A stretch of 64,000 nucleotides of DNA from Favolaschia claudopus (taxonomy: Eukaryota; Basidiomycota; Agaricomycetes; Agaricales; Mycenaceae): assembly GCA_037176885.1 (NCBI GenBank), contig JAWWNJ010000094.1, positions 186,001-250,000 on the forward strand, given 5' to 3'. Shown in pieces: positions 45,929 through 57,124 of this stretch. The notes below the pieces were generated by a model. That model was not told where the DNA came from and ran no database searches. It saw only the letters and a list, made by a program, of their open reading frames with translations. Position numbers and translations under genes: made by a program. Every line of letters starts with the position of its first letter. Positions within the stretch are counted from its first letter, which is position 1.

Positions 45929-48470
45929 GATAGCGGAAGAAGAAATCAAATCTCTGTGTGTTTTCTATCCATCTTTTGTGGCTTTTGATTTGTATTTCGA
46001 CAACCCACGCTTTCGTTCCGTCATTTCCGTTCTGCGTCATTCCCCCCTTGCAAGGAGCTGAGACTACACATGCATCATATACACATCCTACACCTACACA
46101 CTCTACCCAACCCACACTTTCAAACAAACGGTTCACTTTGTTTCCGTTGTACGGACTGCACACCACTATTTCCACTGTCCTCTGCGCTGTTGTTAAACTC
46201 TCATCGTGTCGTACTTCTACCTGCTACTCAACCAGTAATGCATGCATACCAAGCTGATTCGTTTTTTTTGTTGAGCTCTGAACTCCATGAGTTGTATATT
46301 GCACCGACTGTCGGACGTTTCGGACTGCCGTGGTTTGGCCCGATATTGACTTTTCGGGATATGAACATCACTCACACAACGTTAGACAACGTTCCTGCGG
46401 GCGTGGCCATCATGACGATTCAGACCATTCGAATTCGAAGACCTGCGGTTTGATAGCTTGGTGACTGCGACGCACACTGACAGGCATGTTTGATTTTTCT
46501 GCTGTAATTTTAAATAGAAATGTTTTGAAAAAGTTGAGGAATAACATAACGTGCGACGCCGCGCGTCCACGTTGAGGGAAGGGTGTCGTGTGCGACGTCT
46601 TCTGCAATATAAACGTTTTTTGCTTGATGTTTAGACGTCTATGGCTACGTATGTAGGCGGATCCTGGGAACGCACCGCGCCACCCGCGAAGGTGTGTTTA
46701 AAAGTAGAGCGCCTTCACCGCCACCGCCGCAAGATCTGCGTTCGGTTAGCGTGGCAAGCGCAAGCGGCGCTCGATCACAAATTTCAACCGCTGTATCCGG
46801 AACCGGTGGGGAGGGATTTGAAATCTCAAAATTGCCTCCGTCACCGTGAGGGGTAACGGGACTCGCAGGACTCCGGTCCGAGACGAGAAGATTCTGCTGC
46901 CGACGCGTAGACGCGTACTTATTAGATCTACGCGTCTCGCGTAGGGTTGACGGCGTTTGTGGATCCACTTTGTTGTTGGTCATATCACAGTCACAAGTAA
47001 GGGTCTGCACAGAATAAGTTCCTTGCCACGACTTTAACCACGAGTGTCGCGGACGCTATCTCAACGTTACTGAGGTCGGCGCATCATCGGGTGGATGAGA
47101 CCACGTACAAAGCAGAAAAAAGTGCGTTTCCGAGGAGGAGATATTGGGAGAGGGACCAACGTACACCTTCACCCAAGTGGGGACCGGTGCTCCGAATCCG
47201 AAGCAGTATCTCCTTTGCGTCGGCTAAGAATGCACAATCTGCCACTCGGTTCTCATGGCTGTCTGTTCCCATACATACCCATGTCACGGAACGCTTTGTG
47301 TGTGCCAGAGAAACTATGTAATCTTGAAGAATCCAACAATTCCGTTGAAACCGATCCGCACTTGTCCCTTCTTGTCCACTCTTGTCCATGCGCAGAAGTG
47401 TTTGCATCCTAAAGCTGGATGTCGAGTTGACAGACGCCGAAAGAGAGACAAAGACAGCAAGCACAAGGGGTTGGTAGGGGTTGGTGGACACAACACGATT
47501 TGTGACGACTGGAGGGGACATCGGGAGAAGAAAAAATGTCTGTGAAGCACAACAGCGGGCGCCGCGCACGAGGATCTCTGCAGACTAGAGAGGGTGCTTT
47601 TTTGCTATTTCCTCGGAATTCTTCCGCGTTGTCAACTCCGCCGGCGGGGGTGCATTGTGGCCTTGCATGATGTGCCTGTTTGTTTTATTACCCAATTTTG
47701 CAGGGTTCAAAACAATAACTTGAAGAGAAGAGGGAGAGCGGACCGAGAAGAGAGGCGTGTTTTAGATATCTTTGTCGAACCAGTCAGTCGTAGTTGTTTT
47801 GTGGGTGTGGGAAGAAGAGACATATGGGTCCTGGAGTGAACGAGGCTTGACGTGGTAAGAGTACCTGGAATACTTGCCAAGGTTTTTTGGTTGGGCGCGA
47901 AGGACAAAAACGACGGTCAAATCTGTCCGTTTCAGCCTGTTTTTCATTTCTTTGTGAGATGTTGAAATGAGCTTCGAAGTGGGCGTGCAGAGAGTGTGCA
48001 GAAAGGTGTGTTTCACAGTGAATTCGAACAAGAGATCAGCTGTGTCGGGGGGTTTGATGAACAGACTTCTAGAACGATGAGAACGATTCCCAATGATGCG
48101 CCATCGAACAGGACAGCCGCATATGGTGATGGCTTGAAGCTTCGAATCAAAATTCTTCCCAATCAGGAAGGAGGGTCGATCTCTTCAACTCCCTGCAGCC
48201 CGACCCTCCAATTATCCTTTGAGCTGGTCCGAAGCTCGTACGCGAGCAGACCGCTTGTGTCGAGATAAAATCTTTGTGTCCGGCTTCAACGTTTCTTTCT
48301 TTCTTTGTCTTATAGGCGTACCTGTGGTGAGCGCGAGGATCCCACAAAGCCCCGACCCTAGATCCATCTGATATTCGTGACTCGTGCGAATCGTGGTCCG
48401 ATTACGACCAAACCAACACACATATCAATCGGCTTTATATTTCCTAACCAAACCATTTATAACCCAACCC
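45929..48470. other. 2.5 kb gene-poor region upstream of the Zn2Cys6 gene
   Basis: No supported gene. The longest frame (minus strand, 47084-47569) has an unbiased, non-family composition. An ACGCG-rich inverted repeat lies at 46902-46936. The right end, ending ATTTATAACCCAACCC before 48471, is the likely core promoter of the transcription-factor gene. Confidence 0.3.
46902..46936. repeat. Inverted repeat with ACGCGT cores
   Basis: Arms GACGCGTAGA (46902-46911) and TCTACGCGTC (46927-46936) are perfect inverted copies separated by 15 bases. A further ACGCGT starts at 46911 and CTCGCGTAG follows the right arm. Confidence 0.8.
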
Positions 48471-49688
48471 ATGTCCACCACTGAATTTCCTCCTCCTCCT
48501 CCACGTTACCCGCCTGTCCAAATGGCCGACAGCATCGCGTAGTACGCGCTAATTCTTTCTTCCTTGCCATCCGCTCGTTGCTTATTCCTCACCAGCCACA
48601 GCCCGTCCGCAAGTTATATCCCCCACCAAACTTCTTATTATCCGTCTCCTCCGTTACACCATGGCGGCCATACCCATGAAGTCTCTCCCCAGCCGAGGCA
48701 GGACACTGCTCCGCGCAAGCGTCCAAAATACACCCGCAGCAAGACCGGCTGTCTCACTTGTCGCGTAAAGAAAATAAAGGTCGGCCCGGCATTCGCTTAT
48801 CGTATTTTTGTGGCGCGCCTAACCGCTACTCAATAGTGCGATGAGGCGAAACCGAGCTGTATGCGGTGCGCCCATGGTCAGCGCGACGTACGTCTTGTTC
48901 CTCTACTTTTTTTTATGAGCGCTTGCTGATGCAATTGTGGGCGCCATATCAGTGTACATGGCCTGAAGGTGTACCGGCTCGTAAGAGAGCGTCGTCCGTG
49001 AAAGAATCCCCAGACGGCAACGGCCGACCCTCAACTTCTTCATCGACCGCCTCACCGGGAACCTCGTCGCCTTCGTCCACTCGCGGACACTCCCCGTCGC
49101 AGCGGAGTCCTGTCGATGTAGCTCCTCGCGATCTGAATCTTCCGCCATTGCTATCGTCCCGTCGCCAGTAAGCTCCCCGCCTCATTTCTCTCCTCCATAC
49201 TCATTTTCTCGCAGGGACAGTAGCTACTTGCCTCGTATGCATCATCCCGCAGAACTTGACCCTCCTCGTCGAGAATAGTGAGTCATATCCTCGCACCGTT
49301 TTACTCTCACTCAATATTCTCAGTTCTCGAGACCGTGGCCGTTATTCTCCCCCCGAACCTTCCGACATTGCTCTCGTCTCTGACATGTCGCCGTACCCCC
49401 CGCAATCCCGTTACGAAGCTTATACCACCAATGGGCACCTCGCACAAAATGTACCCTCCTCCCGTCATCTAGCGGCTTCCAGCGTCCGCACGACCATGAA
49501 CCACCCGGGTATGCAACATCAGCAGTGGAGCCCTCCGCCGATCATGTCTCCAAATCCACCCCCGGCCTACGTACGTGACTTTTGCTCGCATCTTTTATAT
49601 TCTTTCCCGGATCTCATGATCACTTTAGTACCACCACCAGGAGCGTCAGCTTGTCCACTCCGGTGACCAGATGCCCCGTTACCACTGA
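48471..49688 (+). CDS. Short Zn(II)2Cys6 transcription factor
   Basis: Exons 48471-48538, 48596-48779, 48837-48887, 48953-49167, 49215-49277, 49324-49570 and 49629-49688 total 888 bases, 295 residues. After a Pro/His/Tyr-rich start come basic RKRPKYTRSKTG and the cluster CLTCRVKKIK-CDEAKPSCMRCAHGQRD-C. This is a perfect C-X2-C-X6-C-X6-C-X2-C-X6-C, split by introns exactly before the third and sixth cysteines. The rest is disordered (SSSTASPGTSSPSSTRG, NHPGMQHQQWSPPP) and lacks the usual fungal regulatory middle domain. The protein ends HSGDQMPRYH. The small size is unusual for the class, although such short members exist in basidiomycetes. Its targets cannot be read from the sequence. Confidence 0.88.
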
Positions 49689-50543
49689 GCATAACGTTCT
49701 TTCGGTCTCGACCCTGTCAGTTTAAATCCTCGACCAACAAAAAGCACGCCAATTAATGGCTGCTCGTAATGAATGCCTAATGACCAACCATATTCCCCAT
49801 CGTCTGTCTCTGCAAGCTTTCTCTTCACTGTCAATGCATTAACTACATACCAAATACCACCTTTTCAATGGATTATTACCCCGCTTTCGCATGTACCATA
49901 CCATACCATACCACCACGGACCAGTGTTGCAATCGTCCAATAACATTCGTTCTTGAAACATTTACATATGGCCTCCGCACCTTTGAAATCTATGACCGCG
50001 AATTTCGCGGGATCCGCACCAAAAAATATTTGACTTCGGAGACAAAAAAGGTGCTCCTATCACCCGAACACGCGATCTTCGCGCTTCTTTTCTGACGAAG
50101 GTGTTACGGCATCCATGATCCCTCCTTCCGTTTCGGAGCGGCTTCCAAAGTCCCTTCACAGATGCAAGGCTTCGTTTTTCGGGCAGCATTTACCCGTCTT
50201 AGGTTGAGGGTGCGTAGGTTACCGTCGGCAGATGCCTGCAGGTACTCGAAGGGTTCGTTCAGCTTTCTACAAACGGAATAGCGGGCGGGCCTCGTGCGGA
50301 CATTCGCTCCGAGAGCCGGGTGTTGCCTGGTCTTAGTGCAAGGCATCGTGCCCCACTTGACTGAGGGGCGGAATTGGGACCTGGGTCAAACCTAAGGCTG
50401 AGTCTAGCCAAGGATTGAACCACCTGATGTCATACAATCCCTGAATCGCGCCCATGCGCCAAAACTTAGCCACAATCGCAATCGCAATAGTTTGCCAACA
50501 TGACAAGAGGGCAAGACGCCAAAGATGATTACACAGTGTACAT
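49689..50543. other. Convergent spacer
   Basis: 855 bases between the Zn2Cys6 gene and the aspartic peptidase gene. It holds three CCATA copies at about 49897-49911 and short frames without family content. Confidence 0.3.
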
Positions 50544-52425
50544 TTAAATTGCTGCGAATCCCATGCGCTGATTGCCCACATCCCATACACTAAGAAGAAA
50601 CATCGGTGAATAAGGCAAGTACAGAGAGGGGTAGAGTGGGGAACGAACCTGTAATAGTGTTTCAGCACGCTGTAGATTCAGGTCAGTGAGTGTATACGAA
50701 TGATGCATCTGTTGCTTTACCTTCCACCGACCAAACTTAGCCCATCGAACGCATTGATGAGCGTTTGGCAACTGTAAACCGTATTTAGCAATGATAAACT
50801 TTCGCGGCGTCGAAAAGGCTCACATGGTGGGGTCGTCCGAAAACGGACCGACATTGAGCTCGCTGGAAGGTATCGTGAGATTGAAGGGTTGGCCACTCTG
50901 CGAAGTAAAGCCGATGTCGATCACAGCCGGTAGGGTGTCGATTAAGTTGCAGGCAATTCCATATGCGCCAGGCTCTGACGCGTGGGGTTTGATGTTCGAG
51001 GAGATGAGTGCGTACATCGCGTTCCTGTGAAAAACATACATATTAGGCTCGCGTCTCGTACATGGAAACAGTCAACTCACGCTGTGGCGGTAGGGAAAAG
51101 TCTGTTGATGGACGGGTCAACTTAATCAACTCGGGAGCATCGCGAGAGCCTACATATTACTGGTTCCCGAATCGAAGATGATGTTTCGTGAGGCTTTCAA
51201 AACGGAAGTTGATTTTCCGTTCACAAATAGTCCGGGCGAGGTGAGGCTACATGGTGCAGTTGTGAACCACAGCGGAACATCAAGAAGAACGATAACGTAC
51301 GTCCAAGTCGATGATCCTCGGGACGATTGAGACGCAAACGTCAGGCTACCATTGAACTTGGTGTTGTCGATACCGCCAACCGTTAGTTCAGCATTTCCGA
51401 CAGCTTTGGGAGTCAAGTAAAGACTGAAGAGGGCTATTACAACCACGAAATTTAACAGTGGGTAAGTTATAAGGTATAAAAAGCTGACATGGAAGACCCT
51501 GGTTAACCAGGCTTGCGAAAAGACCCTGAGCACGAGCACCCATTCCTATTGAAGATAGAAAGTAAGAACATGAGGTGATGTATTGAGATTTAATCCCACC
51601 TTGAATCCCACTGAAGGGATCAATACCGAACTTGGCAGTCTGGTCGGTGATCAGGAATAGACTGGTAGCCGGCGCTGAAAGGTTTCCGATGGCAACAGTA
51701 TCCCTCCCCGAGCGCAGGGTAAGGCTGGAGAAGGTTGGAGAAGGTCAGTCAGAGCAGAAGAGGGTCAATATCATCCGAAACGGACCGATAATTTGCTCCA
51801 ACGCTAAAAGCACCATTTAGCCTCCATGATTATGCCACAAGTACAGGAAACTCACACAGGATCAACACCGACACCTATGGCAATTCATCCGACGTGAGAA
51901 GGACGAGGCTGAGATAATCGGAATACGCGACTGACCAGTCGAAAATGTGATGGAACTGGTGCTGCCACCGTCGACAAATGTTGAACTCTTGGAGGGATCA
52001 AATTTAACCTGAGGATTACATGGTGCCCCGCAGAGGGTGGAAGCGAACTCCAATGTGCTTGGAAGGAATTAGAATATACAGTATGGGGTAGGGAAACCGA
52101 CAAGCTAACCTGCTTCCAGTGTCAAACACGACCGATATATCTTGGGGTGGAGTTCCGATAGAGAGGTTTCCGAACCACCTAGTCACTTGTGAGTGGCAAA
52201 TTCTTGATAAAAACGAAACAGTCCGGCTGACTGTAGGTCGGTTCCCAAGAAGAAATCTGCGAGAGGAACAGTAACAGGATTCAAGGCCCGCCGCCGCAAG
52301 GTGGCTTCTACAGGAGCGACCCGAGATTGAAGATGTATCTTTTGCGGTACGCCTTGCGCCACTGCGAATGTTTGCACAGATACCAGTAGCAGGCAGAGAC
52401 TCAGTAAGCGCTGGAAGCTGAACAT
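50544..52425 (-). CDS. Secreted A1-family aspartic peptidase
   Basis: Thirteen exons (52425-52232, 52178-52110, 52057-51936, 51874-51856, 51724-51600, 51545-51498, 51433-51301, 51246-51154, 51101-51081, 51024-50824, 50771-50721, 50669-50649, 50589-50544) total 1143 bases, 380 residues. The signal peptide is MFSFQRLLSLCLLLVSVQTFAVA shortened at the Ala, followed by a short propeptide. WFGNLSIGTPPQDISV leads to the first catalytic motif FDTGSS and to CGAPC; the second is IIFDSGTSN. Also present: AELTVGGID and VWDVGNQRMGFA. It is a pepsin-like acid protease, probably extracellular. The flap segment reads SSITFSTG, with Phe where pepsins have Tyr75. Three exons are only 19-21 bases. A TATA box lies close upstream. 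Confidence 0.92.
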
Positions 52426-52477
52426 CTCAGATGGGGGGACCAGTCGAAGGTATCGCGAGCGGAATGCCAGAAGGACT

Positions 52478-52486
52478 CTTATAAAG
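52478..52486 (-). promoter_or_regulatory. TATA box of the aspartic peptidase gene
   Basis: CTTTATAAG on the minus strand, 53 bases upstream of the peptidase ATG, so the 5' leader would be about 25 bases. The remaining 330 bases to the next gene hold no other feature. Confidence 0.6.
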
Positions 52487-52816
52487 CGGGAGGGGCAAAG
52501 ACTGGCAAAGATCGCCGGTTCATCCGCACGCAGACATATGGATAGTTTTCACGAGAAGCAGAGGCGGCAGGGCGACGGCCATGCACTTGGAGACGGCAAC
52601 CACATGGAGAGATACGAAAATAAAGACGCTGCGAGGGATTGAGGCTGTTGGCTCCCAAGGTTTGCAGCTTCGAGGGTGATCCGCACGCGGGGCCACATAC
52701 CCAGGCGGAGAAAGACCGATTCATCATTCAATGGATGGAAGAGGAAGCAGGACCAGAATAAGGCAACTTGTAACAAACTTGGGCCAAACAAAGGTTCTAC
52801 TTGTACCACGACTTGG

Positions 52817-55410
52817 CTATATACTCTCCATCGACGACTCAGACAAGGAAGGTGCGAGCGGCGTCGCTGCTGCCTTGGCGATTCCTGCTGCAAAGAACAC
52901 CTCATGATGCTGCGCAACTATATCGTACCCGCTCCCCACACTCGACATGCTACTGCCAAGTTCACAAGGCGAAACCATCTCCACTGCAAACTTGCTCTCG
53001 GGATCGTTTAACCCACTCTCGAGAGACGAAGAGTCTCGTGAATCGGACGAGTCGCTATACTGGGATTCGGAATCTGCAATACTCATTGCGTCCGAGTGCG
53101 CCGACTCGCTTTGAGTGCTTGTTGATCCCCCGTCGACGTCCACTTCCTGCTCGAGGTCCTGTGTTGCCGCTTTCTGTGTTGCATTCGCATCTGCTGCTCC
53201 CACCTCCGCCTCCTGGATGATCGCGTCCTCATAACCCCCCAAGCCCACATTGATAGCCTGTTCCGTGGATGGGTCCCATAAGCACAAATCTGCTGTGTCC
53301 TCGATTCTAGCCCCAGGGCTGGCTTCATCTCCATCATTGAGTCCCTCGATCATCTCCTGTATTGATTCGGAGATCCCGCTCGACCTCTTGCTCGAACTCC
53401 CACTAGAGCTTGAGCTGGTGTCGATCCATTCTGCTCCTCCCCTGCGACTTAATTTCTTCGCTCGTAACTTCTTGAGGGCCTTCCGCCGCCTCTCCATCCA
53501 TTTTGACTCCTGTTCCGTCGACATTCCCAGAAAAGTGCTTCCTGTAGTGCTCAAGGCGTGATGCAGAGGACTGTACATGTCCACTCCAGCTTCCCTGACG
53601 ACTTGCAGGATCGGTATGTGGTTGCGGGTGTATTTCATTCGATGCACCCATGTACATGTCATGCTAAAGTTGGATGAGGCGTCAACGGTAATTTGAATGG
53701 ACAGGAATACGCACCCAGGCCCGAGAACGAATTCACCACCCAATTGGGAAATCTCGCCCCCTCCCTTCCATACGGGCATGCCGACCTTGACCGCGTTTAC
53801 GACAACCATACCGAGCCCACTCATCAACCCGTGTCGGACGTAGTTCCCCTTGGGGCCTGGTTTCAGCGTTTTTAGCGTCATCCCGAGCGCATTGTACAGC
53901 TTGTGGGTCGGGTCAGTGAACACAGCGAATGGTGAGCGGAATATTTCTGTGAATCCCTTTAGCTCCAATCGTCCACAAAACAACTGAGAGCTCACGACGG
54001 TAGGATTTAATCATCTCGTATGAACCGTTGCTGATGACAACTAGCTCGACACCTGCGCTTTGGAGAACCTCGGCCGAGACATTTCGGGAAATAGAGAACA
54101 TGTAGTCTTGACACAGAGGACACCTGCGATAGCGTTTGATCTCTTAATCGTCTGGAGTATTGCAAGACTCACCAGAAGTGCCGAATGAAGCAAATGATCG
54201 TTTTCTGATTCTCGAATACACTACCAAAAGACACTCGCACGCCACTTTCCGAGATGACGGGCAATTCTGCAGCTATTTCCAACTGTCGTCGCGTTGGTAA
54301 TCTATCCTCGTCGAACTCGTCGTACTCTGGAGGATCACCGAAATCGAAGTGCGGATCTCGTAGTATTGTGCGATCTGTTACGACTGGCATTGCAGGCACA
54401 TTGCCTTTCACATCAATGGTGCTCACGACTTTTGGTTCGGGCAGTGCGCGAGTTTCGGGCTCGGTGATTTCAGGCGCTGCCAGCGGCTTTGATTCCTTCG
54501 GTGGTGAAGACGGCGGATCTACATGCTGAATATACGAGTGCAGCGAGCGCAGTTCTGGTTGCGGTGCGCCAAGCGGCGGTAAGGTAGGGCTCGCAGCGGC
54601 GACCTCGGAAGCGTTATGTGGCTTGGAAGCTTGGAGAGGTGGCAGAATTGGTACCGAGAGGGCTACTTCGGATGGTCGGGGAAAGGCAGAGAGCGTGAAT
54701 GTGGACGTATTCGTGGAAACCATCGAAACGGCGGAAAACTTCCTTCCAGCATATGTTACCGGAGCTGATATGGCAGCAACGGAACGTCGACCCAAGGAGC
54801 TTGTCTTCTGCATGAATCCCATAGCCGACTTCCTGAACGAGTCAGGCCTCTTCAGCTTGCGCAGCTCCGAAGTCACGTCAGGACGGTTCTCGTTTTCTCT
54901 CTCTCCTTCATCTTCGGCGACGGTCTCGGGCTCTGGTTCCACGACAACCTCGCTGCGGGAGATGATGATCGGCTCCGAACCTTCCAGCACGGCGCGTACG
55001 ATTGCTGGGCCAGGAAAACTAACGGACCGACACGAGAGGGCCGGAGGCCGAATTTCCGCCAATAGAGTGTCGTCCACGATGGGCGGCGGAACCCGGACGA
55101 GATTGAACCTCTTGGCAGGAAGTGTGTGCGCCCGTCCCCGCAGGCGAGGGCGACGCTGAGACTTCTCCTCAGAGTCTGAGTCAGGTGAGGTCAGGGTGTG
55201 ATGAATGTCAGGCATGTCGTCGGAGGGGTTAGAAGAATGTAAGCTTATGCGAATTGCAGGTGGGTCTTTCTCGGCGTCTGCGATGCCATTCCTTGATTGC
55301 CAGATCGAGTCTTCGTGCGCATATGCAGGAGCTGATAGCGGTAGTTTTCGTTTTGTTGAGCTGGAGCGACGGAACGAGGCTTCTGAGGATCGTGGCCGGA
55401 GTGGTTTCAT
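52817..55410 (-). CDS. AhpC/TSA-like (peroxiredoxin-like 2) domain protein with long disordered arms
   Basis: Exons 55410-54173, 54123-53996, 53946-53715 and 53663-52817 total 2445 bases, 814 residues. The first 380 residues are disordered, rich in Pro, Ser, Glu and Arg. Then a thioredoxin-fold domain: LPVISESGVRVSFGS, TIICFIRHFWCPLCQDY, AGVELVVISNGSYEMI, FRSPFAVFTDPTHKLY and LGGEFVLGPG. The CPLC pair, at the point where FIRHFW meets the next exon, is the expected redox site. The intron there cuts between W and C. After the domain come WMERRRKALKKLRAKKL and a long acidic Ser-rich tail (SDSSDSRDSSSLESG). The domain belongs to the AhpC-TSA_2 / PRXL2-like group as I recall it. The arms suggest a scaffold or membrane-associated role, which is inference. 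Confidence 0.82.
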
Positions 55411-55498
55411 TTCAGAGGGCGAGGGATAGGCAGCGAGGTTCGGAGGCCGAGTTCATGGTGGAGTGGAATGAGCTAGGGGACGATGGGGTGGGGTAGAA

Positions 55499-55508
55499 TA
55501 TATAAAGG
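55499..55508 (+). promoter_or_regulatory. TATA box of the frame-disrupted gene at 55.5 kb
   Basis: TATATAAAGG on the plus strand, about 35 bases before ATG 55541 and 85 before ATG 55584. It supports a real plus-strand transcription unit here. Confidence 0.55.
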
Positions 55509-55583
55509 TCTGAGCAGCCGTCCTGCCCGAATGGAAACGAATGTCTTGCATTATAAGCCCGCCAGTGTTTCGTATATCAGACA

Positions 55584-56508
55584 ACATGGTCTCGGAAAGA
55601 AAACGATTTCTTGAATTCCCTAATTTGGTCAATCAATCTATCAGCTCCATTTTGGGACTTGAACTCAACACTCATCTATGGGTGAGCGCTCTCAATACAG
55701 AACTCACAAAGCGGCCGCAGTGACACTCTACGCAGCTACTCCGGAACAGCTAACCATCTCGCCACCACACCGCCCACTGAGCGCGCCATAGCAGCGTTTG
55801 AACAGGTAGAAGCCCAAATCAAACATGAATCACCAAGTCGCGTCACGATTGGGACAAGCATGAACCCAAGATGTGGTCGCACGCTAGCCAGACTTCCGAC
55901 CATAATCTAGTCAACTTCACTATCAAGGTGAGCGTCGTTCTGTGCATAGCTGGCCCCAAGCACTTGGCACCGCCGCTCACCCTGTCATCTCTGCCAAGGA
56001 CGACCTCGTCACCATACGCTCGTACGGTTTATCTACTAGCTCTCCTGACTCTCCGTTGTTCACTGTTGCTGGCTAGCGCTGAGACCTCGTATGGCCCCAT
56101 GCTCTTTGGAAAGATTAGAATCAGAGCCATTAAACTTGACTCTGCTGGCGAACTCGTTGCGGGTGAACCGCAGGTAGACCCCCATGGGCATATCACGGTC
56201 GAGACGAAACATGGAAAAATCGACGATGATCAATACGGCTTCATCTTCGTCAGGTATTCCTCTTCTGTGACCGAACGATCGAGCTATATTTGACGATTTT
56301 CCGTAGAATCCATGACCCACCGGGCGAAGTGAGCAGTATGACCTCTTTCATTGTATACATTGCTCACCATCGTTAAATCCAGGGGACCGAGAACGTCAAG
56401 TTCCACTCTCTTTTTACCGACGAGGGAAAGGACAAAGAAGGCCACAACAATGGATTCTATCGTGCCATCCAGACGAACTCGAAGCCGGTAGAGTTCTTCA
56501 ATGAGTGA
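55584..56508 (+). pseudogene. Unknown gene, reading frame not continuous (possible pseudogene)
   Basis: Coding-like segments run on the plus strand in changing frames: PFWDLNSTLIYG, TERAIAAFEQVEAQIKH, DWDKHEPKMWSHASQTSDHN, NFTIK, ISAKDDLVTIRSYG, FGKIRIRAIKLDSAG, IDDDQYGFIFVRIHDPPGE and TENVKFHSLFTDEGKDKEG, ending GFYRAIQTNSKPVEFFNE with stop TGA 56506-56508. The last three exons (to 56253, 56307-56327 and 56384-56508) splice normally. Upstream, the joins near 55845, 55928-55960 and 56026-56076 do not agree in phase unless introns of only 32-33 bases or single-base indels are allowed. I do not recognise the family. The alternatives are a decayed gene, an unusual set of tiny introns, or assembly errors. 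A TATA box precedes it. Confidence 0.4.
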
Positions 56509-57124
56509 TTAACAGTGAAGTTGAATTTAAAGAAGTTGTACTTATCTATCTGTGCTACATCTGCTTTGCGGAAATAAACTGTGTTACCATCTTTTGCGTG
56601 TCGTTCGCAATGCCAAGATCTGGAATCGCAAAGTGAATCCACAACGGCAGGATTCCCTTCTTTTTAGTCTGTTACGCCATTCTCTTTGTAATTTTTTAGT
56701 CCCAATCCAACTCGAGTTGAATCATTCACCGACTTGAAGCTCAATCCGTCCAATGTGAGCAGAACCCCGGCCAGGAGATCTATTGTTTGGGGGTATACAA
56801 ATGAACAACGAGAACCCACTACACAAGTACAAAACCCGCCGCAGAAAAGGCAAGGAAGACATATACAGGAGGAGGGGGGGGCATGTCAATGGCATAATCG
56901 CAGCAGAGCAGGATCCGGAGGGGGCATAAGGAGGAAGCGACAGGAAGGAAGGGGGGGTACGCGAGCGTGTTGTTCTTTGTATTGGTTTTATCGTCGTATA
57001 TTGGAATGAGAGAAGAAGAAGGAAACAAGAGATATTGATACGTAGTGAGAGTAAAAGGAAAGGAAAAAAGAGACGATAGGAGGGTAGTACAGTAGGTAGT
57101 AAATATAACGAGAACGTCTGCCAG
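56509..57124. other. Convergent spacer
   Basis: 616 bases with 3' ends of both flanking genes. The long minus-strand frame across it (part of the frame of the cyclin gene) is read-through without coding bias. A purine-rich GGAGGAGGGG stretch lies near 56869-56878. Confidence 0.35.

Noticed and set aside
47084..47569. 161-codon minus-strand ORF
   Set aside because: No recognisable domain, no supporting introns, composition close to random.
55806..55960. Two introns of 32 and 33 bases as normal features of the unknown gene
   Set aside because: They are shorter than all other introns here, and the second does not restore the frame of the next coding-like segment; left as an open finding.
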